A stretch of DNA of 16,534 nucleotides from Acidobacteriota bacterium (GCA_021801945.1 JAKABE010000032.1:1-16534), one strand, 5' to 3'; positions 7,644-14,507 are shown, numbered from the stretch's first letter. The notes: generated by a model not told the origin, from the letters alone. Translations and numbers: made by a program.

Positions 7644-8455
7644 GCGCACCTCGCTGCTTGCCACGGCGGCTGCGCGGTCCAGGTGGAGACCGGCGGCTTT
7701 CCACCCCCACGACTGAGATCTGTCGTGGGGCGCCCCGGTTTACTCATGCCGTGCGTGGCCGGCAAAAATCGTTCCTGCAGGCGGGCCACGCCGTACTCCA
7801 GGCCTCGGAGCACGCATTCGCCGGCGGACTGCACCTGCCGCATTGAACACTCCAGCACCGCGGCGGCGCTGGACTGCGCGTAGGCCGCGCAGCCCAGCAC
7901 AACCAGACTGCATCGGGTACGCTGGGCAGCCTGGCGAAAGCGGAACCAGGTCGCGGCGGGAATGCGGTTGCCATGCTCTCGGGCGATTGCGCCTAGATCG
8001 AGCACGATGGCCGCGAAGCCGCCGGCCTGCAAAAGCAGATCGGTTGCGCGCAGCGCATGGTCTAGACGCGACCAGGGCCGCTCGCGCTGCCCAGGCTTCT
8101 CCACCACCTGTGCGCCGCGGCAGCGCACCCAGAGCAGTTGGCTCAAACATACGCCGTTGGCCGCCGCCGACTCCGGGTCGAAGGCATCGCTCACATCCAC
8201 CCAGGCGCAGATGCGGTCCTCGGCCGTGCGGCGGGCCAGAAACGCCAGCGCGAGGCTTGTGCGCCCCGATGATTGGGTACCTGTCAATTCGCTGATGGCG
8301 CCCACCGGAAGGCCGCCCTCCAGCAGCACATCAACTGCCCCAATGCCGGTCGCCGCAACCTCGTGGGGGCTCCGCGGCGCAGGTGTGAGCGCGGCGGGAA
8401 AACGGCCGGCCAGGGAGCGTTCGATCTCAATGCGGAGGAGAGCGGCGGAGGGCAT
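7640..8455 (-). CDS. imuA: ImuA, RecA-like SOS mutasome protein with altered Walker A
   Basis: This is the first gene of the mutasome operon. ImuA proteins are RecA-fold relatives that help assemble or localise the ImuB-DnaE2 complex. The 271-residue product has a P-loop-like GTQSSGRT (59-66), in which the Walker A lysine is Arg, and a hydrophobic Walker B-like strand AAIVLDLG (148-155). HALRATDLLLQAGGFAAIV is characteristic of the family. Loss of the P-loop lysine suggests poor or no ATP hydrolysis. The last ~38 residues (from about 234; contains GRPTTDLSRGGGKPP) are Pro/Gly-rich, unlike the RecA fold. They are encoded partly by a perfect inverted repeat at 7705-7730, which suggests that a mobile or repetitive sequence replaced the original 3' end. 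The stop TGA overlaps the imuB ATG by 4 bp. ATG 8453-8455 is the best start; a TTGACA box and a tandem repeat lie upstream. Confidence 0.9.
   Translation of the reverse strand: MPSAALLRIEIERSLAGRFPAALTPAPRSPHEVAATGIGAVDVLLEGGLPVGAISELTGTQSSGRTSLALAFLARRTAEDRICAWVDVSDAFDPESAAANGVCLSQLLWVRCRGAQVVEKPGQRERPWSRLDHALRATDLLLQAGGFAAIVLDLGAIAREHGNRIPAATWFRFRQAAQRTRCSLVVLGCAAYAQSSAAAVLECSMRQVQSAGECVLRGLEYGVARLQERFLPATHGMSKPGRPTTDLSRGGGKPPVSTWTAQPPWQAARCA
7705..7730. repeat. Perfect 9-bp inverted repeat inside the 3' end of imuA
   Basis: CCCCACGAC (7705-7713) and GTCGTGGGG (7722-7730) are exact reverse complements with an 8-nt loop, TGAGATCT. It is followed at once by the palindrome GGGGCGCCCC (7727-7736). 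The block lies in the low-complexity C-terminal codons of imuA and looks like a small dispersed palindromic element that was accommodated in frame. Confidence 0.7.
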
Positions 8456-8467
8456 AAGAGGCGATCC

Positions 8468-8519
8468 ATTTTCGCTTTATATTCGCTTTTAGGATGCTCC
8501 CATTCCCTGGATTTGTCAA
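8468..8519 (-). promoter_or_regulatory. imuA promoter with 11-bp tandem-repeat candidate operator
   Basis: On the minus strand a perfect -35 TTGACA (8519-8514) is followed 17 bp on by CATCCT (8496-8491), a weak -10. That puts the expected transcription start near 8484. Overlapping this point, the plus strand reads ATTTTCGCTTT (8468-8478) then ATATTCGCTTT (8479-8489), two head-to-tail 11-mers that differ at one position. An 11-bp period puts both half-sites on the same DNA face. This arrangement recalls the direct-repeat LexA boxes of Alphaproteobacteria, although the half-site sequence differs. The position would block RNA polymerase. That LexA binds here is inference. Confidence 0.5.
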
Positions 8520-8552
8520 AGCCTCGCCCGTGAATTCCGCCAGCCGATTGGC

Positions 8553-8558
8553 TATGCT
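8553..8558 (+). promoter_or_regulatory. Possible -10 box of the SRAP gene
   Basis: TATGCT sits 9 bp before the SRAP ATG (8568). If used, transcription would begin only a few bases before the start codon, giving a nearly leaderless mRNA. This fits the absence of a strong Shine-Dalgarno sequence: only GGGAA lies upstream. There is no good -35 at standard spacing. Confidence 0.3.
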
Positions 8559-8567
8559 GGGAACACC

Positions 8568-9251
8568 ATGTGCGGCCGCTTTGCCCGCAAATCGACACAA
8601 GAGGTTCTGGCCGAATGGTTTGACCTGGACTCGGAGGAGATGCCCTGGTTCGCGCCCAGCTACAACGTAGCGCCGCAGAGCATCCAGCCGGTCGTCCGCC
8701 TGGGCCGCGATAGCGGCCGGCGGGAGATGGTCCTGATGCGTTGGGGACTGGTCCCATCCTGGGCGAAGGACCCCAAGATTTCCTACTCGACTATCAACGC
8801 GCGCGCCGAAGAGGCAGCCTCTAAGCCCGCCTACCGCGAGGCCCTGAAACGCCGCCGATGCCTCATTCCCGCCGATGCCTTTTATGAGTGGCAGCGCCTG
8901 GTAAAGACGAAGCACCCCTTCGCCTTTGCGCTGGCCTCGGGCGAGCCGTACGCCTTCGCCGGGCTATGGGAGAGCTGGCGGCCGAAGGAGCCGCCCGATA
9001 CGCCTCCGCTGGAGAGCTTCACCCTTCTCACCACTGATCCCAACGAGCTGATGGAGCCGGTGCACAACCGCATGCCGGTGATTCTGGAGCCGAAGGATTA
9101 CGACCGCTGGCTCGACCCCGGCGATGCGGCTCACCCGCCTGTCGATCTGCTGCGCCCCTATCCCGCCAAGCTCATGCGCGCCTGGCCTGTAGCCGGCCGC
9201 GTCGGCAACGTCCGCAACAACGACGCCGACCTCCTCAAACCAACAACCTGA
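8568..9251 (+). CDS. SRAP-family abasic-site DNA-protein crosslinking protein (YedK/HMCES-like)
   Basis: SRAP proteins detect abasic sites in single-stranded DNA and cross-link to them through the N-terminal cysteine, shielding the lesion from breakage and from error-prone bypass. The 227-residue protein has the full signature: Cys2 immediately after Met1 (MCGRFA), Asn33 in YNVAPQ, WGLVPSWAKDP (59-69), INARAE (76-81), Glu107 in DAFYEW, and His166 in HNRMPVIL. All catalytic residues are present and the length is standard. Cys2 becomes the N-terminal residue once Met1 is removed, which fixes the start. It is divergent from imuA across 112 bp, in line with the known association of SRAP genes with SOS regulons. 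It may share the regulatory region at 8456-8567. No terminator is obvious downstream. Confidence 0.95.
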   Translation: MCGRFARKSTQEVLAEWFDLDSEEMPWFAPSYNVAPQSIQPVVRLGRDSGRREMVLMRWGLVPSWAKDPKISYSTINARAEEAASKPAYREALKRRRCLIPADAFYEWQRLVKTKHPFAFALASGEPYAFAGLWESWRPKEPPDTPPLESFTLLTTDPNELMEPVHNRMPVILEPKDYDRWLDPGDAAHPPVDLLRPYPAKLMRAWPVAGRVGNVRNNDADLLKPTT

Positions 9252-9412
9252 TTCCTGCACCGCGCCAGATCAACAGGGTTCTGAGCAATCCCCATTTCCC
9301 AATACCCAGAAGTGGCGAGGTAAAAGCAGTCTGCCGCCGCATTCTGGTTTCAAGAACAACGCGGGCCCGCAGAGGGTAACCAACCAGGTAAACCAATTCG
9401 CCCAATCATCTT
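9252..9412. other. Spacer after the SRAP gene
   Basis: No gene seen. It contains a 10-bp palindrome GCGGGCCCGC (9361-9370) without a following T-tract. Confidence 0.35.
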
Positions 9413-9556
9413 TCATCGGAACAGCACGTGCAGCCACATCGAGATCAGCCGTGGGCTGCCCATGGTGTCCGTCACCACGCCCAGGCCGAGGGTGTTGTTG
9501 AGCATGCCGTTGGGATTGGTGGCGTACACCTTGGTGTGGACGCGGACTCCTCGGGA
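9413..9556 (-). pseudogene. Remnant of an unidentified protein C-terminus
   Basis: On the minus strand, between an in-frame TGA near 9559 and a TGA at 9413-9415, a short frame encodes a natural-looking ending: VHTKVYATNP, then LNNTLGLGVV, then GSPRLISMW and LHVLFR. Alternating polar and hydrophobic residues ending in an aromatic-basic pair recall the last strands of outer-membrane beta-barrels such as acidobacterial TonB-dependent receptors, but I cannot assign a family. There is no start codon, so I take it as part of the same decayed gene as 9601-9948. Confidence 0.3.
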
Positions 9557-9600
9557 TCATTTGCGGGATTCCCTTGAGGAAAGTCTGTGGGACTGGTGCT

Positions 9601-9948
9601 CTAGAAGGCCGTGCGGAAGAGCTGCTCCGCCGCGCCAGGCCTAATCACCAGCCGCTTGTTGAATATATCCGCACGATCCTGGAGATAGAGAAACCCGTAG
9701 CCGTTATACGGCCGGTCGCCGTTGAAGAAGGCGGGAACGGTCTTGCTGGTGTTGAGCGCGGGGTTAAACAATACCTCCGGGGTGCGGCAGCCGCCTTGCA
9801 TCCAGTAACCGCCCATGGTGACGGCGTTGTGCGGCGCTGCGATAGCCATGGAGCTGCTGTCGCCAATGGTGTTGCGGCGGGAATCGTACAACTCTGAGCT
9901 AAAGGCGTCATCGGGCCCATAGAAATTAACGACGCGGTTGTGCAACCC
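9601..9948 (-). pseudogene. Remnant of an unidentified gene, no start codon
   Basis: A 115-codon minus-strand frame follows directly on an in-frame TAG (9949-9951) and has only a TTG (9943-9945) as a possible start. The translation looks like real protein: FYGPDDAFSSELYDSRR, then MGGYWMQGG, FNPALNTSKTVPAFFNGD and YGFLYLQDR, ending RTAF. It is rich in Tyr, Phe, Asn and Asp, as in a folded or secreted protein. I do not recognise the family. The fragment at 9413-9556 lies just downstream in a different frame, which suggests one longer gene broken by frameshifts or deletion. Confidence 0.35.
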
Positions 9949-10290
9949 CTAAGTGAAGGGGCTCAGTCATGCGCATCTCGCGTCTGCCAAAGTTGCGCCG
10001 ATGCCTGACGACCGCCGAAAGACTTCGGAAGAGGAGTCGGCCCGCACAGGTTCGAACTCACGCAGCACTTCCGCAGTTCCCACTGCCGGCCGCAGCCAGG
10101 ACGGATGAATCAAGTTTGATAATTCCACTTGAGGTTCGCGGTTCATGTGCCACAACCGGACTCATTGGGCCGTCACCCTCGCAAGCACCGCGTATTCATT
10201 GAGAAGAATGGCAATCGGCGCTGATTTGCCCTGGTATGGCGAGGGATGAAGAACATGGTTTGTGTCTTCGCCAGTATTTTGTGGAGGCAC
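9949..10290. other. Region upstream of the flagellin promoter
   Basis: No clear gene. A small hairpin CCCCT/AGGGG occupies 9946-9961. A 51-codon plus-strand frame with a GTG start (9953-10108) is Ser- and Arg-rich and hydrophilic, and a 62-codon minus-strand frame (9967-10155) overlaps it. Neither has a good ribosome-binding site and I do not call either. Confidence 0.35.
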
Positions 10291-10318
10291 TAGAACGCCG
10301 CAGTCGAGAGGCCGATAA
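10291..10318 (+). promoter_or_regulatory. Sigma-28 (FliA) promoter of fliC
   Basis: GCCGATAA at 10311-10318 is an exact match to the sigma-28 -10 element (consensus TAAA-N15-GCCGATAA). TAGA (10291-10294) is a 3/4 match to the -35 with 16-bp spacing, one more than ideal. It lies about 100 bp upstream of the flagellin ATG, leaving a leader of about 90 nt. Confidence 0.75.
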
Positions 10319-10417
10319 GGTGCGCGTAACGACCACCTGCTCCTGATAACGATTCTGGACTTCTTGCAGACGGAAGCAGTTCGGCGCAGGCGGAAATCGA
10401 ACAAGGAGCAATCAACT

Positions 10418-11560
10418 ATGTTAAGCGTATTGAATAGCATTTCTTCGTTAAACGCGGAGAATGCGCTTTCCCAAACCCAGACCAACCTGCAAACGACCCT
10501 CACGCAGCTGTCCACCGGCCTGAGGATCAACTCCGGAGCGGACGATGCCGCCGGCTTGTCGATCGCCAACGGCCTGCAGGCGAACATTTCAGCCCTGTCT
10601 CAATCCAGCCAGAATGCATCGGATGGAATCGGTCTGTTACAGACCGCCGATGGCGCACTCTCGCAGGTGACCACCTTGCTGAACCGCGCTGTAACCCTGG
10701 CCACCGAAGCGTCCAACGGCGGCCTTTCCACCAGCCAGTCCAGCGCTCTGAATAACGAATTTCAGTCGATCCTGAACGAGATCAACAATATTGGCTCGAC
10801 CACGAACTTCAACGGAGAGTCGGTATTTGCCGGTGACGTCAACTCCCTTACCTCCACACAGGGATCGACTGCCTCTCCCCTGGCTACAACCACGACCCTG
10901 ACAAGCGGCTCAAAGACCACCATTACGGATTCGCTGACCGGCGGCACGTTTGTATTTACGGCGGGTTCGACCTCCACCATCGCCGATCTGCAGACCGCGA
11001 TCGCCACCGCAGTAACCAACGGCCAGTTGAGCACGGGCACCACAGCCTCCATCACCAACGGCAAGCTCGTGATCAGCACCACCGCCGCCAACGACTCGCT
11101 ATCGGCAACTACCAACGATGCGGTTCTGGGCAACTTCACAGTCTCTGGCGGAAGCGGCGGAACCTCTTCGGTATTCACCAGCGACGGCACGAGCAGCGGA
11201 TCGGCCATCCTGACCACACAAATCGGTGCCCTCTCATCGACTGCGCTGAGCCTGAACACCAAGGACCTGTCCACTGCATCCGACGCGCAATCCGCACTGA
11301 GCGCGATCACGGCTGCAATCAGCTCGATTGCCCAAAATCGCGGCTTCATCGGCTCCGCAGTGAACCAGCTGACTGCCGATACCAACGTGCAAAACACCGA
11401 GGTGACGAACCTGACCAGCGCGCAAAACAACATTCAGAACGCCGACATCGGCAAAACAGTGGCGCAGATGACCCAGTACAACGTCCTGCAGCAAACCGGT
11501 ATGGCGGCCTTGTCTCAGTCCAACCAGGCACAGCAGGCGGTTTTAAAGCTCCTGCAGTAA
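10418..11560 (+). CDS. fliC: Flagellin
   Basis: This is the filament subunit, exported by the flagellar type III system and polymerised under the FliD cap. It has 380 residues. The N-terminal D0/D1 domain (1 to ~138) contains LSTGLRINSGADDAAGLSIA and LLQTADGALSQV. The C-terminal D1/D0 domain (~275-380) contains AQNRGFIGSAVNQL, the NIQNADIGKTVAQMTQYNVL helix and the terminal QQAVLKLLQ. The middle (~150-270) is a Ser/Thr/Gly-rich variable domain, a plausible O-glycosylation surface. No Cys, Trp or His is seen. The start is ATG 10418, nine bases after AAGGAG (10403-10408); an upstream ATG at 10364 in the same frame has no such site. A sigma-28 promoter precedes it and a strong terminator follows it, so it is probably a single-gene transcript. 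Confidence 0.96.
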   Translation: MLSVLNSISSLNAENALSQTQTNLQTTLTQLSTGLRINSGADDAAGLSIANGLQANISALSQSSQNASDGIGLLQTADGALSQVTTLLNRAVTLATEASNGGLSTSQSSALNNEFQSILNEINNIGSTTNFNGESVFAGDVNSLTSTQGSTASPLATTTTLTSGSKTTITDSLTGGTFVFTAGSTSTIADLQTAIATAVTNGQLSTGTTASITNGKLVISTTAANDSLSATTNDAVLGNFTVSGGSGGTSSVFTSDGTSSGSAILTTQIGALSSTALSLNTKDLSTASDAQSALSAITAAISSIAQNRGFIGSAVNQLTADTNVQNTEVTNLTSAQNNIQNADIGKTVAQMTQYNVLQQTGMAALSQSNQAQQAVLKLLQ

Positions 11561-11585
11561 GGCCTGCTTGACTTTCCTCCCCCAC

Positions 11586-11616
11586 GGGGCGCCCACCGGC
11601 GCCCCTACTCATTTTT
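11586..11616 (+). terminator. Intrinsic terminator after fliC
   Basis: GGGGCGCC (11586-11593) and GGCGCCCC (11598-11605) form a perfect 8-bp GC stem with a CACC loop. TACTCATTTTT follows. It lies 25 bp after the fliC stop and separates fliC from the fliD promoter. Confidence 0.85.
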
Positions 11617-11628
11617 CCCGGATCTTCT

Positions 11629-11655
11629 GAAATCCGGTCGCGAAATTGCCGATAA
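11629..11655 (+). promoter_or_regulatory. Sigma-28 (FliA) promoter of fliD-fliS
   Basis: GAAA (11629-11632), 15 bp, then GCCGATAA (11648-11655): exact -10, a 3/4 -35 core and consensus spacing. The expected start of transcription near 11662 leaves about 60 nt before the fliD GTG. Confidence 0.8.
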
Positions 11656-11723
11656 GACTAAGCAGTTAAACGATGGAAGAGGCTGTTCTTTGCGGCCTCG
11701 TCCCTTTGCTTCAGGAGGAAATT

Positions 11724-13151
11724 GTGAGCTCGATCTCGGCATTGAATTCGCTGCTTTCCTCCTCTTCAGCGTCTGGGATCAATCTGACTTCAATCCTGCA
11801 GGCGGCCTTCGGCGCGGCCTCTCCAGGCATCAATGTCACTGCCGCCGTCGACGCAGCAGTTTCAGCGGCTCAAGCCCCGGCGCAGGCATGGCAGAACCAA
11901 CAAGCCATTCTGCAAAATCAGGCCGCCGCATTGACTCAGATTCAGACGGACGCCACGAACTTGGACAACGTTGCACAGTCGCTCAATAGCCTCACCGGAC
12001 CGCTTTCGGCGCGAACCGTGTCCTCTTCGAATTCCAATGCGGTCACGGCTTCTGCCGCATCAGCAACTGCGCCGGGCAGTCATGTGGTGGTCGTCAACAG
12101 CCTCGCCAGCGTGGCATCGTGGACCTCCGCAACCTTCGCCAGCAGCTCGACCGCGCTGCCCTCCGGCTCGTTCACCATCACCAACGGAAGTGGAGCAACC
12201 GCAACCATTACGACAAATGGAACACAGACGCTGTCAGATGTCGTGCAGCAGATCAATAGCGCAGGCTTGGGACTGACCGCAAATGTAGTAACGGATGCGA
12301 ATGGCTCCCGAATCGCGATTGCGGCCAATGCCTCCGGAAGCGCCTCCAACTTCAGCGTCAGCGGTACTTCGAGCTTTGGGTTTTCGCAGGCGGTAACAGG
12401 CAGCAATGCATCGCTCACCGTCGATGGCATCAGCATCTCCAGCGCCTCAAACACGGTGACCGGCGCGATTCCGGGAGTAACGTTAAACCTGTTGAGCGCC
12501 AGCCCTGCGACCCAAGTCAGCCTCACAGTGGCCCCGAATACAAGCCAGGCCACACAAGCCATCCAGCAGTTTGTGAGCGATTACAACACGGCTGTCTCCG
12601 ACCTGAATACCCAGTTCACCTTCAATACCTCCACCAACAGCGAAGGGCCGCTGGCAAGCGACTCCACCGTGCTGAACCTCCAAAACGATCTGCTCAGCGC
12701 GCTGGATTACACGTATTCGCCTGCGTCGGGCAGCACCACAATTCCCAATCTATCTTCCTTGGGCATCACGGTGAACAACAACGGAACATTGAGCCTTGAC
12801 TCCGCCACCCTGCAAAGTGCTCTTAACAATAATTTCAGCGACGTGCAGTCGTTCTTCCAAGGCAGCGCACTAAACGGCTTTGCGAACATGCTCGATCAGC
12901 AGCTAACCTCCTTCATTGCCCCGGGCGACGGCGCATTCACGGTGGACCTGCAGAGCATCAACAGCGAAAATACAACCCTGCAAACCGACATAAACAACTT
13001 CCAGACCAACTACATTCAGCCCCTTCAGACTCAGTTACAGAGCGAGTACAGCAAGGCCGAGATTCTACTCCAGCAGCTGCCGATGGAGATGCAGCAGATT
13101 AACACCGAGCTGGGATATTACACACCAGCGCAAATGCAACAAGGTGGTTAG
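11724..13151 (+). CDS. fliD: Flagellar filament cap protein FliD
   Basis: This protein caps the growing filament and helps insert and fold flagellin subunits. With the GTG start at 11724 it has 475 residues, and it begins SSISALNSLL. Residues ~20-100 fit the N-terminal FliD domain, with predicted coiled-coil helices around QNQQAILQNQAAALTQIQ and DATNLDNVAQSLNSL. The central part is Ser/Thr/Ala-rich beta structure. The C-terminal domain includes LTVDGISISSASNTVTGAIPG and QFVSDYNTAVSDLNTQF, and ends in a Gln-rich helix of the kind that docks on the filament. The GTG is chosen because AGGAGG (11713-11718) lies five bases upstream; the in-frame ATG at 11673 would sit only ~11 nt from the predicted sigma-28 start and has no such site. 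The stop TAG adjoins the fliS start region. Confidence 0.93.
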   Translation: MSSISALNSLLSSSSASGINLTSILQAAFGAASPGINVTAAVDAAVSAAQAPAQAWQNQQAILQNQAAALTQIQTDATNLDNVAQSLNSLTGPLSARTVSSSNSNAVTASAASATAPGSHVVVVNSLASVASWTSATFASSSTALPSGSFTITNGSGATATITTNGTQTLSDVVQQINSAGLGLTANVVTDANGSRIAIAANASGSASNFSVSGTSSFGFSQAVTGSNASLTVDGISISSASNTVTGAIPGVTLNLLSASPATQVSLTVAPNTSQATQAIQQFVSDYNTAVSDLNTQFTFNTSTNSEGPLASDSTVLNLQNDLLSALDYTYSPASGSTTIPNLSSLGITVNNNGTLSLDSATLQSALNNNFSDVQSFFQGSALNGFANMLDQQLTSFIAPGDGAFTVDLQSINSENTTLQTDINNFQTNYIQPLQTQLQSEYSKAEILLQQLPMEMQQINTELGYYTPAQMQQGG

Positions 13152-13159
13152 TGAGAGCT

Positions 13160-13624
13160 ATGAACCCAATGGACCTAGCCTACCGAAGGGCGTCGGCAAC
13201 CGGAGCAAGCGGACTAGAACAGTTGATCGCGCTGTATGACACGCTCGCCTGCGATCTTCACTGCGCTGCTTCCGCGCAACGAGCCGGCGATCTGGAACAG
13301 CGTGCCCAGGCGGTAAGGCATGCCTTGGCGGTGGTCGGCTTCCTCGAGTTATGGCTCGATCGCGAATCCGGCCAGCTGGCGCAGCAGTTGATTGAGTTTT
13401 ATGCCGATCTGCGGCGAAGGCTCCTAGCCGCCCAAGTCCGGCAATCGGTCGAGCTCTTCGAAGAGCTCATCTCTGAAGTCCTTGAGGTTTGCGAAATCTG
13501 GCGCCAGATGGAGTCCAAGGGCATGCTCTCCGTCCCGCAAGTCCTCCCTCCCGTTGCCAGAGGTCAGCACTCCGGACCGTCTTCTGCGGAGTCTGTGCGA
13601 CGGTTAGTGAGTTGGTCGGCCTAG
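13160..13624 (+). CDS. fliS: Flagellin export chaperone FliS
   Basis: FliS binds the flagellin C-terminus in the cytoplasm and prevents early polymerisation before export. The ~154-residue helical protein shows the family pattern: a short N-terminal AYRRAS segment, then GLEQLIALYDTLACDLHCA. A helix with HALAVVGFLELWLDRESG follows, then LAQQLIEFYADLRRRLLAAQ, then VELFEELISEVLEVCEIWRQ. A Pro/Ser-rich tail of ~30 residues after VPQVLPP extends beyond most FliS proteins. The start is uncertain among GTG 13151 (overlapping the fliD stop by one base), ATG 13160 and ATG 13169. It sits in the fliD-fliS operon under the sigma-28 promoter at 11629-11655. An IS5-family element is inserted exactly at its stop codon, which stays TAG with or without the insertion, so the protein is intact. 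Confidence 0.85.
   Translation: MNPMDLAYRRASATGASGLEQLIALYDTLACDLHCAASAQRAGDLEQRAQAVRHALAVVGFLELWLDRESGQLAQQLIEFYADLRRRLLAAQVRQSVELFEELISEVLEVCEIWRQMESKGMLSVPQVLPPVARGQHSGPSSAESVRRLVSWSA
13621..13624. repeat. Target-site duplication, left copy (CTAG)
   Basis: CTAG directly precedes the left terminal repeat of the insertion sequence and recurs at 14517-14520. It fits the YTAR/TA target preference of IS5-family elements. It includes the fliS TAG stop. Confidence 0.75.
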
Positions 13625-13698
13625 AGCCTGTTATTAACTTTGCTCCTGCTGTTGGTTTTTGATGAGTTGGTTGAGAGGGAGATGCTCATTCTGGAAGA

Positions 13699-14148
13699 GT
13701 GAGCCAGGCAGAGCGGCGGGGCTACCCGAGTGACGTTTCCGATGAGGAGCGGGCGTTCGTAGCGCCATATCTGGCATTATGCCGGGAAGATGCAGCGCAG
13801 CGGGATTATCCATTGCGAGAAGTCTTCAACGGGCTTCGCTACATTGTGAAGACCGGCAACCAGTGGCGGATGACGCCTCATGATCTACCGCCCTGGTACG
13901 TGGTCTATCAACAGATGCGGCGGTGGATGGCGGCGCGGTGTTCCGAGACCATGGTGGAGGATTTGCGTCTGCTACTTCGGGAGATTGCCGGGCGTAAGGG
14001 CCAGCCCAGTGCCATGGTTCTCGACAGCTGCACTCTGCAGTCCACGCCGGAGTGGGGCGCGCGGGCTGGCTATGACGAGGCCAAACGGCGCAAAGGATCG
14101 AAGGTGCACGCCGTGGATACGCTGGGTCATTTCCGGCGCTCCATATAA
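13699..14148 (+). CDS. IS5-family transposase, first frame (orfA)
   Basis: This is the N-terminal half of a DDE transposase. The 149-residue frame starts with GTG after GGAAGA (13693-13698). It has an IS427-type helix-turn-helix region ([44 protein letters not shown]) and the first catalytic Asp, Asp109, in [12 protein letters not shown]. Similarity continues to VDTLGHF (residues 139-145), after which this frame ends quickly in RRSI and a stop. The rest of the enzyme continues in the -1 frame from 14133. The stretch open in both frames (14076-14148) allows a programmed -1 frameshift, as in other IS427-group elements, but a one-base deletion is equally possible. Confidence 0.88.
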   Translation: MSQAERRGYPSDVSDEERAFVAPYLALCREDAAQRDYPLREVFNGLRYIVKTGNQWRMTPHDLPPWYVVYQQMRRWMAARCSETMVEDLRLLLREIAGRKGQPSAMVLDSCTLQSTPEWGARAGYDEAKRRKGSKVHAVDTLGHFRRSI

Positions 14149-14507
14149 CTGTTGCCGACGAGCAGGATCGAGCCCAGGTGGAGAAACTGGCCGAGCAGGT
14201 GCAGCAGGTCACAGGAGAAAGCGTTGAACTGGGCTACGTCGATCAAGGCTATACCGGAGAGAATGCAGCGGAAGCCGCGCAGAAACACGGCATACGGCTC
14301 GAAGTGGTTAAACACACCGAAGCCAAACGCGGATTCGTGCTCCTGCCACGACGATGGAGGGTGGAGAAAAGCTTTGCATGGGCAGCCTGCTTCCGCTGCC
14401 TGGCTCGCGACTACGAACGTCTCGCGCAAACCCTCGCCGGACTGCACTACCTTGCTTTCGCTTGCCTCATGCTCGCTAAACTGTTCGTCACTTTGGCAGG
14501 AAGTTAA
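14133..14507 (+). CDS. IS5-family transposase, second frame (orfB)
   Basis: This is the C-terminal half of the DDE transposase. Slipping back one base after TTC (14131-14133) gives a continuous reading: VDTLGHF then [22 protein letters not shown]. The fused protein would have 269 residues, the usual size for this group. It carries the second catalytic Asp (in [10 protein letters not shown]) and the catalytic Glu (in [11 protein letters not shown]), with the family ending [25 protein letters not shown]. No good independent start is present; GTG 14178 lacks a ribosome-binding site and would omit conserved residues. Activity therefore depends on frameshifting, or else this copy is dead. Confidence 0.82.
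   Translation, partial: PALHITVADEQDRAQVEKLAEQVQQVTGESVELGYVDQGYTGENAAEAAQKHGIRLEVVKHTEAKRGFVLLPRRWRVEKSFAWAACFRCLARDYERLAQTLAGLHYLAFACLMLAKLFVTLAGS

Noticed and set aside
6352..7883. 425- and 311-codon plus-strand frames opposite imuB and imuA
   Set aside because: They are low-complexity Arg/Ala/Ser-rich antisense shadows; the mutasome genes explain the region.
9574..9897. 107-codon plus-strand frame near 9.7 kb
   Set aside because: Its composition is Val/Ala/Gly/Arg-rich and shadow-like; the minus strand of the same stretch reads as far more natural protein.
10364..10417. Upstream ATG for fliC
   Set aside because: It adds 18 atypical basic residues before the conserved flagellin N-terminus and has no ribosome-binding site; ATG 10418 follows AAGGAG.
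11673..11723. Upstream ATG for fliD
   Set aside because: It lies only ~11 nt from the predicted sigma-28 start and lacks a ribosome-binding site; GTG 11724 follows AGGAGG.
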